Made by a program: the position numbers and the translations under genes
Assembly: GCA_050700055.1 (NCBI GenBank)
Contig: JBOHGE010000027.1
Location: 13,273-77,272 of the forward strand
DNA length: 64,000 bases
Reading direction: 5' to 3'
Source: GCA-003244245 sp050700055
GTDB lineage: Bacteria > Actinomycetota > Actinomycetes > Mycobacteriales > Pseudonocardiaceae
The notes under the pieces: model-generated
The model's input: only the letters and a program-made list of their open reading frames with translations
What the model was told of the DNA's origin: nothing
Databases searched by the model: none
Part shown: positions 1 through 8,460 of the stretch, piece after piece
Position numbering within the stretch: position 1 is the first letter of the stretch
How the letters are laid out: every line of letters begins with the position of its first letter

Positions 1-276
1 GTTGTTCACCGCCCGGATTTACCACGCATTCATCGCCAGCTCCGTATTCGAACTTGTCACCGCTGAGAAACAACACCATGAGTGATTGTTTGCCGCGAAT
101 GCGGCCTGGTGGCGTTGGCGACCATCGCCCACAACGTCATCCGCGCGGCTGGCTAACTGGCCGGCTTATTACATACCCGCGCCCGCACCGGCACCATTCG
201 CCGACATCTGATCAATCTGTCCGCCCGAGATCGCCCGACGATCTCGCCGCATCACGCTCCGGTTGCCGATTTCGAA
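1..276 (+). pseudogene. IS1380-family transposase, C-terminal remnant
   Basis: The pieces of an IS1380-type transposase C-terminus can be read only by changing frame. One frame gives ARIYHAFIASSVFELV and stops at TGA 83-85. It continues as FAANAAW, and after a frame change reads LVALATIAHNVIRAAG up to TAA 154-156, then HTRARTGTIRRHLI. The order and motifs (AANAAW, IAHN, RAAG, RR-LI) follow the end of IS1380 transposases. The 5' part lies outside the window. At least two stops and one frameshift mean it is dead. It marks the left edge as an old insertion site. Confidence 0.6.
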
Positions 277-417
277 CGACACCGGGTCCGGGTTATGACC
301 GGTGCGCATGATCAGCGCGGCCTTGGCCAACATCTGGTAGTGCGCACCAGGGTCGCGCATCTCCAGGTACGCGGTGTGCCGCCACTTGTTCAGCAGGTCG
401 TGCATCCCGGCGAGGTC
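169..417 (-). pseudogene. DUF6247-like small protein, broken fragment
   Basis: The segment from about 405 down to 280 encodes HDLLNKWRHTAYLEMRDP and YQMLAKAALIMRTG. This resembles the C-terminal helical part of DUF6247 proteins, small unknown proteins common in Actinobacteria. Just upstream in the same frame is TAA 418-420, after which DLAG continues directly into the conserved part, so the N-terminus is cut off by a stop. Downstream of about 280 the frame runs into sequence that belongs to the transposase remnant on the other strand. The family call is by resemblance only. Confidence 0.35.
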
Positions 418-494
418 TTATGCCAACACGATAGTGCTGGCGTCCGACAGGTTATACGGCCGTTTGGGCTGGCACCCGGCGCCGGTTCGGCTGG

Positions 495-1279
495 TCAAGG
501 GAGGCTGGTGGCGAGTTCCTTGGCGGTGGGACGGTCCTGGGGGTCGGCCGCTAGGCAGGCCATGACGGTTTGCTCGAACGCGGGGAACGGCCACGGGCGC
601 AGGGCGGCGGGGTCGGGGTGGCGGCGCAGCGCGCAGATGTCGCTCAACAGTGCTGTCCGTCCGGCGGTCGGGTTGGTGTAGATGATGGGTGTCGTGCGGG
701 TCCAAGACCACCACAGTGACGCGCCCAGGGACCATATGTCGGCCTGGGGGGTGGTCATGACGTGGTCGTCGGAGCTGAGGATGAGGTCGGCGATCTCGGG
801 AGCGGTGGTGTGGGCGAGGCCGCCGCGGTGGACGTAGCACGGCACGTCGGCGGGCTCTTGGGCGCAGGCCAGGTCGATGAGGTGGGTGCGGTCGCCGCCG
901 AAGATGATGTGGTCGGGTTGTAGGTCGCCGTGGACCCAGCCCGCCGCGTGCAGGTCGGCCAGCTCGCGGGCGGCGGCAGCCGTCATGGCGAGCAGGTGGT
1001 TTTTGGTCGTGATGTCGTCCTGGGTTTGGTGCAGCGCGTTCCACAGGCTGGTGCCGTTGATCCAGTGCAGGGTCAGCCAGGATCGTTGGTCATCCCAGCC
1101 GTGGGCGCGGTAGGTCTGGTTGCCCAGCAGCTGTAGGATCTCGCCCTCGCGGGCCGCCATGAGCCCGCTGGTGATTTTCAACGCGGTGGCGCCGACCTGG
1201 TAGAGCGTGGTGCCGCGCCGGTCGTGCAGGAGTTCGGGGTCCTCCTCGGCGAGCCCGAGGCGGTGATGATGCGATCCAC
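495..1279 (-). pseudogene. Serine/threonine protein kinase-like gene with N-terminal frameshift
   Basis: The main frame encodes a compact kinase fold. It has LYQVGATALK (N-lobe lysine), VHGDLQPDHIIF (catalytic loop with HGD instead of HRD), IDLA in place of DFG, an APE-like segment (TTAPE), DIWSLGASLW and a C-terminal DRPTA. The open frame begins at TTG 1181, but upstream sequence continues the kinase in frame (ELLHDRRGTTLYQVG) back to a TAG with no start codon. A good start, GTG 1279, with AGGAG at 1286-1290, lies in another frame and reads VDRIITA. A one-base shift near 1245-1258 would join the two. The gene is therefore probably inactive, or a sequencing error is present. The stop of the upstream minus-strand gene overlaps this ribosome binding site, so the two formed an operon. 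Confidence 0.6.
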
Positions 1280-1288
1280 GAACGACTC

Positions 1289-1870
1289 CTAGCTACGGCG
1301 ACACCGAAGTGGCCAGTGTGGCGTGAAGCACGGAAGGCTCGGCACGCAAGCCGCCCAGAAGACCCTCGCCCGTGGATCTCGGGCGAGGGCCACTGCCAGG
1401 GCGTCGCTCAGCCGGTGAGGGCGGCCCAGCGGTGACGGTGATGGCTTCCAGCGGGATGCCGAGCTGTCGGTAGATGCGGGTGTGCATAGCTCCGAGCCAG
1501 GTGTCGCGGCGGTCGTCGAAGAATGCCTGGTCGAACCAGGCGACGCCGAGAATGACGGTGCCGCCGCCGTGGGGGTTGCCGGGTTCGGCCTCGAAGTAGG
1601 TGCACTCCCAGTCCCAGAGCATGAACCCACCCCGAACGTGCCCGGCAGCTGCCATACGGTCAGCAAGATCACCTGGGGAGCACTCGGCCCGCTCCACGCC
1701 CATAAGCACGATCTCAGCCGCGCCGTCGGACAGGCCGATGACCTGTTCACTCAGTGGGCTGCCGAGCCCGACGACCCGGCCCTGGTTGTACAGCCCCGCG
1801 CAGATCACCTTGACCAGGTCACCGAACAGGACCGGCTCCAGCCTGACACCGGCTGCGGTCCCGTGGTTAA
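1289..1870 (-). pseudogene. Unknown protein upstream of the kinase, frameshifted
   Basis: The minus strand has strongly GC3-biased codons here and a protein-like sequence: VLFGDLVKVICAGLYNQG, LWDWECTYFEAEPGNPHGGG and WFDQAFFDDRRDTWLG. Near 1405-1420 the coding character passes to another frame (LSDALAVALARDPRARVFWAA), which ends at TAG 1289-1291. That stop lies exactly at the kinase ribosome binding site. No clear start is visible, and about 1870 is the upstream limit of good coding signal. I do not recognise the family. A plus-strand frame over the same bases is weaker. Like its downstream neighbour it looks decayed. Confidence 0.35.
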
Positions 1871-2021
1871 GACCGGGTTGTGCACCCCCTCTTGGCTGAC
1901 CGGCGACGACCTCTACGCGGACCTGGTCGGATACTGGGTCCGTACTGTCGTGCCGGAAAGCCTGGCCGGTGCGCGGCCGTCGGGCGCCGCATAGCTTGTC
2001 GCTACCTACCGGGGCGAGGAT

Positions 2022-3230
2022 GTGAGGGATGTCGTGGACGTCGAGGACACTCAGACGATCGGGTGGCGGCTGCGGCATGTCCGTGCCGAGCGGCACAAGC
2101 CGCTGCGGGTGATCGCTGAGCTGGCCGGGATGAGCAAGGCGACCCTGAGCCGCATCGAGCGCGGTGAGCGTTCCCCGACGCTGAACGAGCTTGTCGCCCT
2201 GGCTGACGCGTTGCAGATCGCGATGTCGGACCTGACCAGGCTTCCGGTGCCGGCACCCGCTAACGGGCATACCGACAGCACCACCAAGGCCATCGGGCTC
2301 GCACTTGATGCGATCGAGGTCGGCCACCCTGGTGGGTTGGTGCTGCCGGTGGCGGTGCTGCGGGACCGGGTGATCCGGTTCCACCAGCACAAGCGGGCGT
2401 GCCGATTCCCTGAGGTGGCCGCGGAGTTGCCGGGGCTGGTCCGGGATGTGCACACCACCCTGGTCGCCGGCGCCGACCACGGCGAGTTGCTGGAGCTGGC
2501 GGTGTTCCTGCACGTCCACGTCACCCGGCAATGGCTCCGTATCGCAGCCGCACCCGATGACCTGCTACGCCGGGTGGTGTTCCTGGCACGACGCCTAGCC
2601 CAGGAGCGCGATGCGGTCACCACACTCGGTATGGCCGGGTTCGCCGTGGTCGACACGCTGCTAGCCGGTGGGGCCTTCGAGCTGGGGCGAGTCGAGCTCG
2701 ACTCGCTGACCTTGCCGCCGGTCACCGCTGCCACCGCCGGTCTGGTGGGCATACTCACTACGTCCCACGCTGCGGCCGCCGCGCTCAACGGTCGTCCGGG
2801 CGAGGCGGTCGCCGCGATGGATGTGGCCGCTGACATGGCCGGTCGGTTCGGCGAGATCGGCGAGGCCGACCCGTTGGGGTTCGAGTTCGGACCGACCAAC
2901 GTCGGGTTCCGCCGGGTGCACCTAGCCCTGGGAGCGGGTGAACCAGACCGTGCGGTGAGTATCGCCGAAGGGCTGCGGCCTGAACATAACCCCTTTCCGG
3001 CCAATCGCGTCTACTACTGGTCCGGGTACGGGCGGGCGCTGGCGCGCCTGCGGGGACGTCGCGATGACGCGGTGCAGGCGTTGTGTCGTGCTGAGATGCT
3101 CAATCCCGTTCGCGTGCGGCGCGACCCGTTGGTCCGGGACACGATCGCTGTTCTGCTCCCGGGTGCCCGCCGCGATGCGGTCGGCCGGGAACTGCGGAAC
3201 ATGGCCGCCCGGGCCGGTCTGCGGGGGTGA
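2022..3230 (+). CDS. XRE-family transcriptional regulator, 402 aa
   Basis: An N-terminal helix-turn-helix of the XRE/Cro type spans about residues 12-68 (IGWRLRHVRAERHK, ELAGMSKATLSRIERGERSP). It is followed by a long alpha-helical, TPR-like region that ends in DAVGRELRNMAARAGLRG. Proteins with this layout are common in Pseudonocardiales and probably regulate nearby genes, but the ligand is unknown. GTG 2022 is the longest start but sits one base after GAGGA. GTG 2034, with GAGGG at 2024-2028, has better spacing and is the likelier start. The gene is intact, in contrast to its left neighbours. Confidence 0.8.
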   Translation: MRDVVDVEDTQTIGWRLRHVRAERHKPLRVIAELAGMSKATLSRIERGERSPTLNELVALADALQIAMSDLTRLPVPAPANGHTDSTTKAIGLALDAIEVGHPGGLVLPVAVLRDRVIRFHQHKRACRFPEVAAELPGLVRDVHTTLVAGADHGELLELAVFLHVHVTRQWLRIAAAPDDLLRRVVFLARRLAQERDAVTTLGMAGFAVVDTLLAGGAFELGRVELDSLTLPPVTAATAGLVGILTTSHAAAAALNGRPGEAVAAMDVAADMAGRFGEIGEADPLGFEFGPTNVGFRRVHLALGAGEPDRAVSIAEGLRPEHNPFPANRVYYWSGYGRALARLRGRRDDAVQALCRAEMLNPVRVRRDPLVRDTIAVLLPGARRDAVGRELRNMAARAGLRG

Positions 3231-3359
3231 CCCATTCGGGGGACGTCTCTGTGCTGAGCCGGTCGCACCGGTTGATCGCCCACGATCACCAACCATGATC
3301 GACGTAAACCCTGAGACATCACATCAGCAGGCCGACCGCTCTGATCGGGGGTGGTTCGG

Positions 3360-3584
3360 ATGACAGCGCCACTACCGGAGAACGCCGTTCACCTGTTGGC
3401 CGCCGACGGGTTCGCCGGGACCCAGACGGCACTGTGCGGGGCGCCGGTACCCACCTCGTGCCTGCCACCCTGCTGTCCCCCGGACTGTGACTGTTCCCTC
3501 TACTGCTCGGACTGCGTCCACGTGATCACCAGCTGGCACACCGAGACCGACCGCACCGTGCCGGTCAACGGCTCCGCCACGTGA
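3360..3584 (+). CDS. Small cysteine-rich unknown protein, 74 aa
   Basis: A short frame downstream of the XRE gene starts at ATG 3360, a few bases after a G-rich stretch. It carries six cysteines clustered between residues 24 and 50 (SCLPPCCPPDCDC, YCSDC), which could bind a metal. No family is recognised. GC-biased codons and position behind the regulator support it being real, but the gene is short. The next 20 bases enter a kinase remnant on the opposite strand. Confidence 0.4.
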   Translation: MTAPLPENAVHLLAADGFAGTQTALCGAPVPTSCLPPCCPPDCDCSLYCSDCVHVITSWHTETDRTVPVNGSAT

Positions 3585-3600
3585 TCACGGGTCGCTGCGG

Positions 3601-3803
3601 TACGGCCGTCCGGGCCGGTACGCGGTGTCGGTTCGGCAGGCCAAGGGAGGCTGGTGGCGAGTTTCGGCCTGGGGGGTGGTCGTGATGTGGCTGTTGGAGC
3701 TGAGGATGAGGTCGGCGATCTCGGGAGCGGTGGTGTGTGCGAGGCCGCCGCGGTGGAATTAGCACAGCACGTCGGCGGGTCCTTGGGCGCAGGCCAAGTC
3801 GAT
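3601..3803 (-). pseudogene. Second, internally deleted copy of the kinase gene 3' end
   Basis: Positions 3601-3665 match 457-520, and 3664-3803 match about 739-878, with scattered substitutions. The bases between 520 and 739 are absent here, a deletion of about 220 bp. The copy contains the segment encoding the SDL/APE and DLACAQ region of the kinase at 495-1279. It cannot encode a kinase and is a relic of a duplication. The bases from 3803 to 3872 hold nothing else recognisable. Confidence 0.65.
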
Positions 3804-3871
3804 GTCGCGGCGGTCATCATAGAACGTCGATCGTTGTACCGCGTTTTGCATCCAGAACGCAGTAAAACGGG

Positions 3872-4687
3872 TCAAGGTTTGCGGGCGCCGCGGGTGGCAA
3901 TGCTGGCGGAGACGATGGTGAGGGCGGTGGCGGTGAGCAGCGCGGCTAGCGTCGCGCCGAGTGCCGGATCGGCCAGAGCCCAGCCGCGGGCGGCGTCGAT
4001 GGCGTAGGTGAGCGGGTTGCCGGTGGCGATCACCTGCATCCACGTCGGCAGCCCGGCGATGGGCGCGAAAGCGCTGGATGCGAACATCAGCGGGAAGATC
4101 ACCGCGAACCCGATCATCTGCATCAGCTCGGCGTTGCGCACCCAGCTGGCCAGCGCGATGAACACCCAGGACAGTCCCGTGCCCACGGCCAGCCCGACCA
4201 GTAACGCCAGCGCGGTCCCGAGGATCCCGCCGGGCGGGGCGTAATCGTAGAGCACAGCGGCGGCCACCGTGAGCGTGATGAGCTGGATGGCGTTGCGCGC
4301 CAGGTCGAACAGGCTGCGCGCGACCAGCACCGAGGTCATCGAGATGGGCAATGTGCGAAACCGTGTCAACGCCCCATTACGCAGATCGGTGGCCAGCCCC
4401 GCTCCGGACCACATCGCCGCCTGGGCTCCCGTGGTCACCAGGATCGCGGGCAGCAGGTAGTCGATGTAGCCGACTCCGGGCGGGAATCCGGGTGAGTTCG
4501 CGATGCTGCGAAACACCTGGCTGAACAGCGTCAGCATGATCAACGGCTGGAGCAGGCTCAGGAACAGCAGCCGCGGGTCCCGAAGCCGGCGTAGCGCCCG
4601 GCCGGTGAGCACGTGCACCTGGGTGAGCACCCCGCTGCCGGCTGGGCGGGTCCGCACAGTGCTGGGCGGCGTGGCGACCATGGTCAT
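3872..4687 (-). CDS. ABC-2 type (DrrB-like) transporter permease
   Basis: A 271-residue membrane protein of the ABC-2 permease family as found in daunorubicin-type exporters. A cytoplasmic N-terminus with RALRRLRDPRLLFLSLLQP leads into about six hydrophobic segments, including the typical LPAILVTTGAQA and FPLMFASSAFAPI stretches. It would form the membrane pore for efflux of a drug-like or lipid substrate, powered by the ATPase encoded directly upstream. Its start overlaps the ATPase stop by four bases (ATGA), so the two are translationally coupled. The substrate cannot be told from sequence. Confidence 0.9.
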   Translation of the reverse strand: MTMVATPPSTVRTRPAGSGVLTQVHVLTGRALRRLRDPRLLFLSLLQPLIMLTLFSQVFRSIANSPGFPPGVGYIDYLLPAILVTTGAQAAMWSGAGLATDLRNGALTRFRTLPISMTSVLVARSLFDLARNAIQLITLTVAAAVLYDYAPPGGILGTALALLVGLAVGTGLSWVFIALASWVRNAELMQMIGFAVIFPLMFASSAFAPIAGLPTWMQVIATGNPLTYAIDAARGWALADPALGATLAALLTATALTIVSASIATRGARKP

Positions 4688-5613
4688 GGGCGGGCTCCTG
4701 TCAGCGTGAGATAGACGTCGTCCAGCGTCGGCTCGTGCAGGCCGAGCTCGTCGGCCTCGATGCCGGCGTCGTCCAGCGCGCGCACCACGACGGCCAGCGT
4801 GCGGGACGACTCGACCGGGGCGGTCAGCGTCCGGCCGGACTGCAGCGGGTCCAGCCCGGCTCGGCGCAGGGTGTCCAGCGCGGGGCCGATGTCAGCGGCG
4901 ACGGTCAACGTCGCGTTGACGGTGCGCCGGCCGACGCGGCTCTTGAGCTCGGCCGCGGTGCCGGCCGCGACCACCCGCCCCTGGGACAGCACGGTGATGG
5001 TGTCGGCCAGCCGGTCGGCCTCGTCGAGGTACTGGGTGGTGAGTAACACCGTGGTGCCGCCGGCCACCAGGGAGAGCACGACCTCCCACATGCCCAGCCG
5101 GCTCTCCGGGTCCAATCCGGTGGTGGGCTCGTCGAGGAACACCACATCGGGCCGCCCGACCAGGCTGCTGGCCAGGTCGAGCTTGCGCCGCATCCCGCCG
5201 GAGTAGCCCTGCGCGGGCCGGTCGGCGGCCTCGGCGAGCCCGAACAGCTCGAGTAGCTCAGTGGCGCGTCGGCGGGCCTTGCGCGGGGTAGCCCCCAGCA
5301 GCCGGCCCAGCAGCACCAGGTTCTGGGTGCCGGTGAGGTCGTCGTCCACCGAGGCGAACTGGCCGGTGACGCCGATCCGGCGGCGCACCTCGGCGGCGTC
5401 GCTCACCACGTCGAAACCGGCCACCGTCGCGTTGCCACCCGTCGGGGGGAACAGCGTGGTGAGGACGTTGACCAGGGTGGTCTTGCCGGCGCCGTTGTGC
5501 CCGAGCAGGCCGTGCACGGTGCCGGCTGGGACGGCCACGCTCACCCCGTCCAAGGCGGTGATGTCACCGAACGTCTTGTGCACCTCAACGGCGTTGATCA
5601 TCAACTCGCTCAC
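4684..5613 (-). CDS. ABC transporter ATP-binding protein (DrrA-like)
   Basis: A 309-residue ATPase with a complete nucleotide-binding domain: Walker A GHNGAGKTT (about residues 38-46), signature YSGGMRRKLDLA, Walker B VVFLDEPTTGLDP, and the H-loop position occupied by Gln in LLTTQYLDEA, which is usual for DrrA. A C-terminal extension of about 90 residues ends in LDDVYLTLTG, also typical of the daunorubicin-resistance subfamily. It pairs with the permease downstream and overlaps the TetR gene upstream by four bases, giving a tight three-gene operon under TetR control. Confidence 0.92.
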   Translation of the reverse strand: MSELMINAVEVHKTFGDITALDGVSVAVPAGTVHGLLGHNGAGKTTLVNVLTTLFPPTGGNATVAGFDVVSDAAEVRRRIGVTGQFASVDDDLTGTQNLVLLGRLLGATPRKARRRATELLELFGLAEAADRPAQGYSGGMRRKLDLASSLVGRPDVVFLDEPTTGLDPESRLGMWEVVLSLVAGGTTVLLTTQYLDEADRLADTITVLSQGRVVAAGTAAELKSRVGRRTVNATLTVAADIGPALDTLRRAGLDPLQSGRTLTAPVESSRTLAVVVRALDDAGIEADELGLHEPTLDDVYLTLTGARP

Positions 5614-6239
5614 CGGTGCTCCTCTCGCAGCGCGCCGTGCAGGAAGATCTCGATCAGCTCTTCGAGGTCGCCCGGACCCGGTGCGCCGAGCGCGGCCATC
5701 CGCAACCTCAGCACCCGGTCCCCGACCACCGCCAGCAGATAAATCTGCGCGCTGCGCTCGGGGCTGCGCCGCAGGTTCGCGGCGTCGGGGGCCAAGACGT
5801 CCGCGAGTGCGCTGATCAGCTCGCGCATCGCGTGGCCGGGGCCGCTGGGTGATCCGGGCTCGGGTGGGCCGGTGCAGGAGGTGCGCACGGCGTGCCCGAC
5901 GGAGATCGCCCGATCCCAGTGCTCGGCGACGGTGGCGGTGGCCTGTAGCAGCCGGTCGGCCACCGGCAGCTCCCGCGGGATCTGCCGCAGCGCGGCCACT
6001 GGATCAGCCGGGTCGAACGCGGCGTCGAGGCACGCGGCCAGCAGCTCTTGCTTGTCGGCGAAGGCGCGGAACACGGTGCCCTCGGCGACCCCGGACGCGA
6101 CCGCGATCTGCCCGGTGGTCACGGTCGCACCGTGCTCGATGATCAGCGGCAGGGTGGCGGCCACGATCGCGGCACGACGATCGTCCGGCGTCATCGCCGG
6201 GGCCCGCTTGCGGTGTGCGTCTATCACGTTGTCGACCAT
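5610..6239 (-). CDS. TetR-family repressor of the DrrAB-type exporter
   Basis: A 209-residue protein with an N-terminal TetR helix-turn-helix (ATVTTGQIAVASGVAEGTVFRAF, about residues 40-62) and a variable ligand-binding C-terminal domain. It is the first gene of the operon with the ABC ATPase and permease, so it most likely represses the operon and is released by the exported compound or a mimic. A 22-bp palindrome ends one base before ATG 6239, and there is no Shine-Dalgarno motif. The transcript may therefore be leaderless, or translation may start at an internal codon such as the ATG of MTPDDRR. Confidence 0.88.
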   Translation of the reverse strand: MVDNVIDAHRKRAPAMTPDDRRAAIVAATLPLIIEHGATVTTGQIAVASGVAEGTVFRAFADKQELLAACLDAAFDPADPVAALRQIPRELPVADRLLQATATVAEHWDRAISVGHAVRTSCTGPPEPGSPSGPGHAMRELISALADVLAPDAANLRRSPERSAQIYLLAVVGDRVLRLRMAALGAPGPGDLEELIEIFLHGALREEHR

Positions 6240-6281
6240 ACGGAGTGAGCGCTCACTCCGTCAATGAGTGAGCGCTCACTC
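6240..6281. promoter_or_regulatory. Double palindromic TetR operator
   Basis: A perfect 22-bp palindrome at 6240-6261 and a perfect 16-bp palindrome at 6266-6281 share the core GAGTGAGCGCTCACTC. Their centres lie 23 bp apart. The first abuts the TetR start codon. Paired palindromes of this form are typical TetR-dimer sites and indicate autoregulation. The region may also repress the divergent NYN-gene promoter, whose -35 box starts 42 bp away. Confidence 0.8.
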
Positions 6282-6322
6282 CGTAGCGTGAGGGATCGTG
6301 TGCAGCGCGGCGTTTGCCGGGT

Positions 6323-6352
6323 TTGACGAACACCGGACTTCCTCGTCATACT
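6323..6352 (+). promoter_or_regulatory. Sigma-70-like promoter for the NYN-domain gene
   Basis: TTGACG (6323-6328) and CATACT (6347-6352) are separated by 18 bp. They point at the downstream NYN gene, with a predicted leader of roughly 90 bases. This is one of the few near-consensus promoters in the window. Confidence 0.5.
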
Positions 6353-6395
6353 GGGTAGGCGTTTCAAAGCGCAGTCTGCATGGCCGCTCCGTTGA

Positions 6396-6429
6396 GGGGC
6401 CGGGGCCGTCCTCGGGCGGCCCCCTTTTT
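6396..6429 (+). terminator. Intrinsic terminator or attenuator in the leader of the NYN gene
   Basis: GGGGCCG (6396-6402) pairs with CGGCCCC (6417-6423) and is followed by TTTTT (6425-6429). It lies between the promoter at 6323-6352 and the start codon at 6449. It would terminate transcription before the gene unless read-through is allowed, so attenuation is possible. Confidence 0.5.
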
Positions 6430-6448
6430 CGTTTCTGTGGAGGGGTGG

Positions 6449-7123
6449 ATGGATCGCTGCGCGGTCTTGATCGATGCTGGCTACCTCTACGCCGAGGGTG
6501 GCAAGCTGTGCTGCGGCACTTCTGCCCGCGGACGAATTGTGCTCCAGTCGTCCCTCGCCGTGGAGCTGCTTCAGAGCGTGGCCCTGGAGACGACCCGGCT
6601 GCCTGTGCTGCGCACTTACTGGTACGACGGCGCCCGCGACGGCATCCGCACGCAGGAGCAACGCCAGGTTGCCGGGTTACCCAACGTCAAGCTTCGACTT
6701 GGCCGCCTCACCGACAACGGGCAGAAGGGTGTCGACGCCTTGATCTACCGCGATCTCATGACGCTCGCCCAGCACCGGGCTGTCAGTGATGTGGTGCTGC
6801 TGAGCGGCGACGAGGACCTTTGTGAGGGAGTGCGGGTGGCACAGGACCACGGGGTGCGTGTCGTGCTCGTCGGCATACCGCACGTTAAAGACCCCAATCA
6901 ATCCCCCGAACTCGTCTTTGATTCCGATCATCTCACCGTTCTCGGTAAGTCACAGCTGGAACCGATGTTCACGTCCCGTTCTCCTGTTGCGACTCGACGT
7001 GCCCAACGCCCTCAAAGTCGGGCCCAAGACAGGTCGGTAGCCGGAACCTCGGCCTCCGGGCTGCGGCCGCCTTCGCGCGAGAGTGGCTGCGTGCGGCGAC
7101 CGAGGCGGAAATCGCGGATCTGA
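6449..7123 (+). CDS. NYN-domain (PIN-like) putative RNase, C-terminal frameshift
   Basis: From ATG 6449 (GGAGG at 6438-6442) the protein begins CAVLIDAGYLY, the first acidic motif of NYN/LabA-type PIN-like nucleases. It continues with GVDALIYRDLMTLA and VVLLSGDEDLCEGV, which carry the further conserved Asp residues. These proteins are predicted metal-dependent RNases. After about residue 175 the frame loses coding character (RRAQRPQSRAQ) and stops at 7123. A different frame continues a convincing protein (LRAAAAFAREWLRAATEAE, LLTAVEKTLERSLKDDE) to TGA 7291-7293. A frameshift near 6990-7030 therefore separates the nuclease from its normal C-terminus. The nuclease domain itself is complete. Confidence 0.65.
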   Translation: MDRCAVLIDAGYLYAEGGKLCCGTSARGRIVLQSSLAVELLQSVALETTRLPVLRTYWYDGARDGIRTQEQRQVAGLPNVKLRLGRLTDNGQKGVDALIYRDLMTLAQHRAVSDVVLLSGDEDLCEGVRVAQDHGVRVVLVGIPHVKDPNQSPELVFDSDHLTVLGKSQLEPMFTSRSPVATRRAQRPQSRAQDRSVAGTSASGLRPPSRESGCVRRPRRKSRI

Positions 7124-7310
7124 ACATCAAGCGTCCGAACATCCCCCGTCCCGTGGATATCGAACTCCTCACGGCGGTGGAGAAAACTTTGGAACGATCA
7201 CTGAAAGACGATGAGGTGAGTCGGCGTGACGCCCGATCGGCATTCTGGGGAGTGATTGGCGGGACGATGGGCAACCGCTCAACGCCTGGTTGACCGTCGA
7301 CTGAATCCGG

Positions 7311-7946
7311 TCAGTTGCTGCGGGCCAGGTCGGTGGTGATGTGGAAATCGTATATACCGTCCGATGACGTTCCTGCCAATTCGATCGACCCACCCGAGTC
7401 GCCGAGCGTCCCGGCCAACTGCGTGCCCTCCGCCATCGGGATCGCTCCCATGCGCGGGTTGCCCGGGACCAGCTGCTGGTCGACGTTGACGAGTTTGTAG
7501 GCGGCGGCTCCCTCGCGATGGTCTTCGGTCGGCTCGGCCTGCAGTGCGGTGCTGCGCAGAACACGGCGCGGGCGTGGACCAGCAGTGCCTCGGGGCAGCC
7601 CCCAAAACTCTGGTGTCGGGGACCGCTTCGGCGCATACTCGCCGGTGTGGCGGAGTTCCAGATGAGGTGCGGGGCGCTGTTCACGTCGCGCCGGGTCCGT
7701 GCGTCGGCGGCGATCAGCGTCTCGGTGGTCGTCGAGCCCCCGAGACCGGCGCCGGCAGAGCTGCACCCGAGGGCCGAGTGTCGCCGCGCCCCGGACGTCA
7801 AGGACCACCCCGAGCTTCGTGCCCAGTGGCGTGCCCTCCCGAAGTCGATCCGACCGCACGACTGGGTCACCGAGACGGGCGTCAAGCAGGTTCCCGGTTC
7901 GCTGCTGATCGCCGAGGAGCAGCGTCCCCCAGAGGGTTACTACCAC
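7311..7946 (-). pseudogene. Decayed unknown gene, minus strand
   Basis: The 3' end reads convincingly on the minus strand: AAYKLVNVDQQLVPGNPRMG and GGSIELAGTSSDGIYDFHI, ending at TGA 7311. The 5' end (VVTLWGTLLLGDQQRTGNLL) is in the same frame, but the middle has coding character in another frame (TETLIAADARTRRDVNSAPH). At least two frameshifts are needed, so the gene is probably dead. I do not recognise a family. The tail looks like the beta-rich end of a secreted or membrane-anchored protein, but that is a guess. Confidence 0.35.
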
Positions 7947-8099
7947 GGTTAATAAGATCGCGCAGCGCCTGCGCTTAACCGCTGAGTAAGCGAATCACGC
8001 CCACTGGGGGCGCGTCTTGACGCCATGACCGAAATTGACGTAACACCTCCCGCGGCTGCATCGGCGTGGATGGGCCGATCCTGTGCTCAGTGCGCACTC

Positions 8100-8356
8100 C
8101 TCCTCGCGGCGGGTGCTTCGGCGATCAGCCCTGGTGGGAGTGGGTGCTCGGCGCATTCGGTGACGGCGACGACCGCGAGCAGCGTTGCTATGCCGCGCCA
8201 GCGGCGGAGCTCATTGAGCCCGGTTAGGCTCTTGCTGGCCTGAAAGCTCTCGCCGCAACGGAGAGTGATCAGGCGGTGACCGCCAGACTTCTCGGACCGA
8301 CACGCAGCGAAATCGTGATCTTCGGCTGCGGTACCAGGGCTCGGCCACTTCGGTAA
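8100..8356 (+). pseudogene. Possible gene remnant in the gap before the PASTA gene
   Basis: Between the decayed gene and the PASTA gene are about 500 bases without an intact gene. One plus-strand frame reads DQPWWEWVLGAFGDGDD, passes a TAG near 8224, and resumes as ALAGLKALAATESDQAV before ending at TAA 8354-8356. The composition is protein-like, but the stop and the lack of a start suggest a remnant. A minus-strand frame of 97 codons overlaps it and cannot be excluded. No family is recognised. Confidence 0.2.
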
Positions 8357-8460
8357 ATCTACCCGATCGAGGTTGGGCATGACGTATTTATGGGCGTTGT
8401 TCCTCTCTCTCTCTTGGCAGCTACCGGTTCGGGGCCGGTGGGTGCGCAGAGGGCGTCGAG

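Noticed and set aside
1482..1994. Plus-strand frame of 170 codons before the XRE gene
   Set aside because: Its first half is the antisense of better coding sequence on the minus strand. Only the last 40 codons (GDDLYADLVGYWVRTVVPES) look protein-like, so it is at most a remnant.
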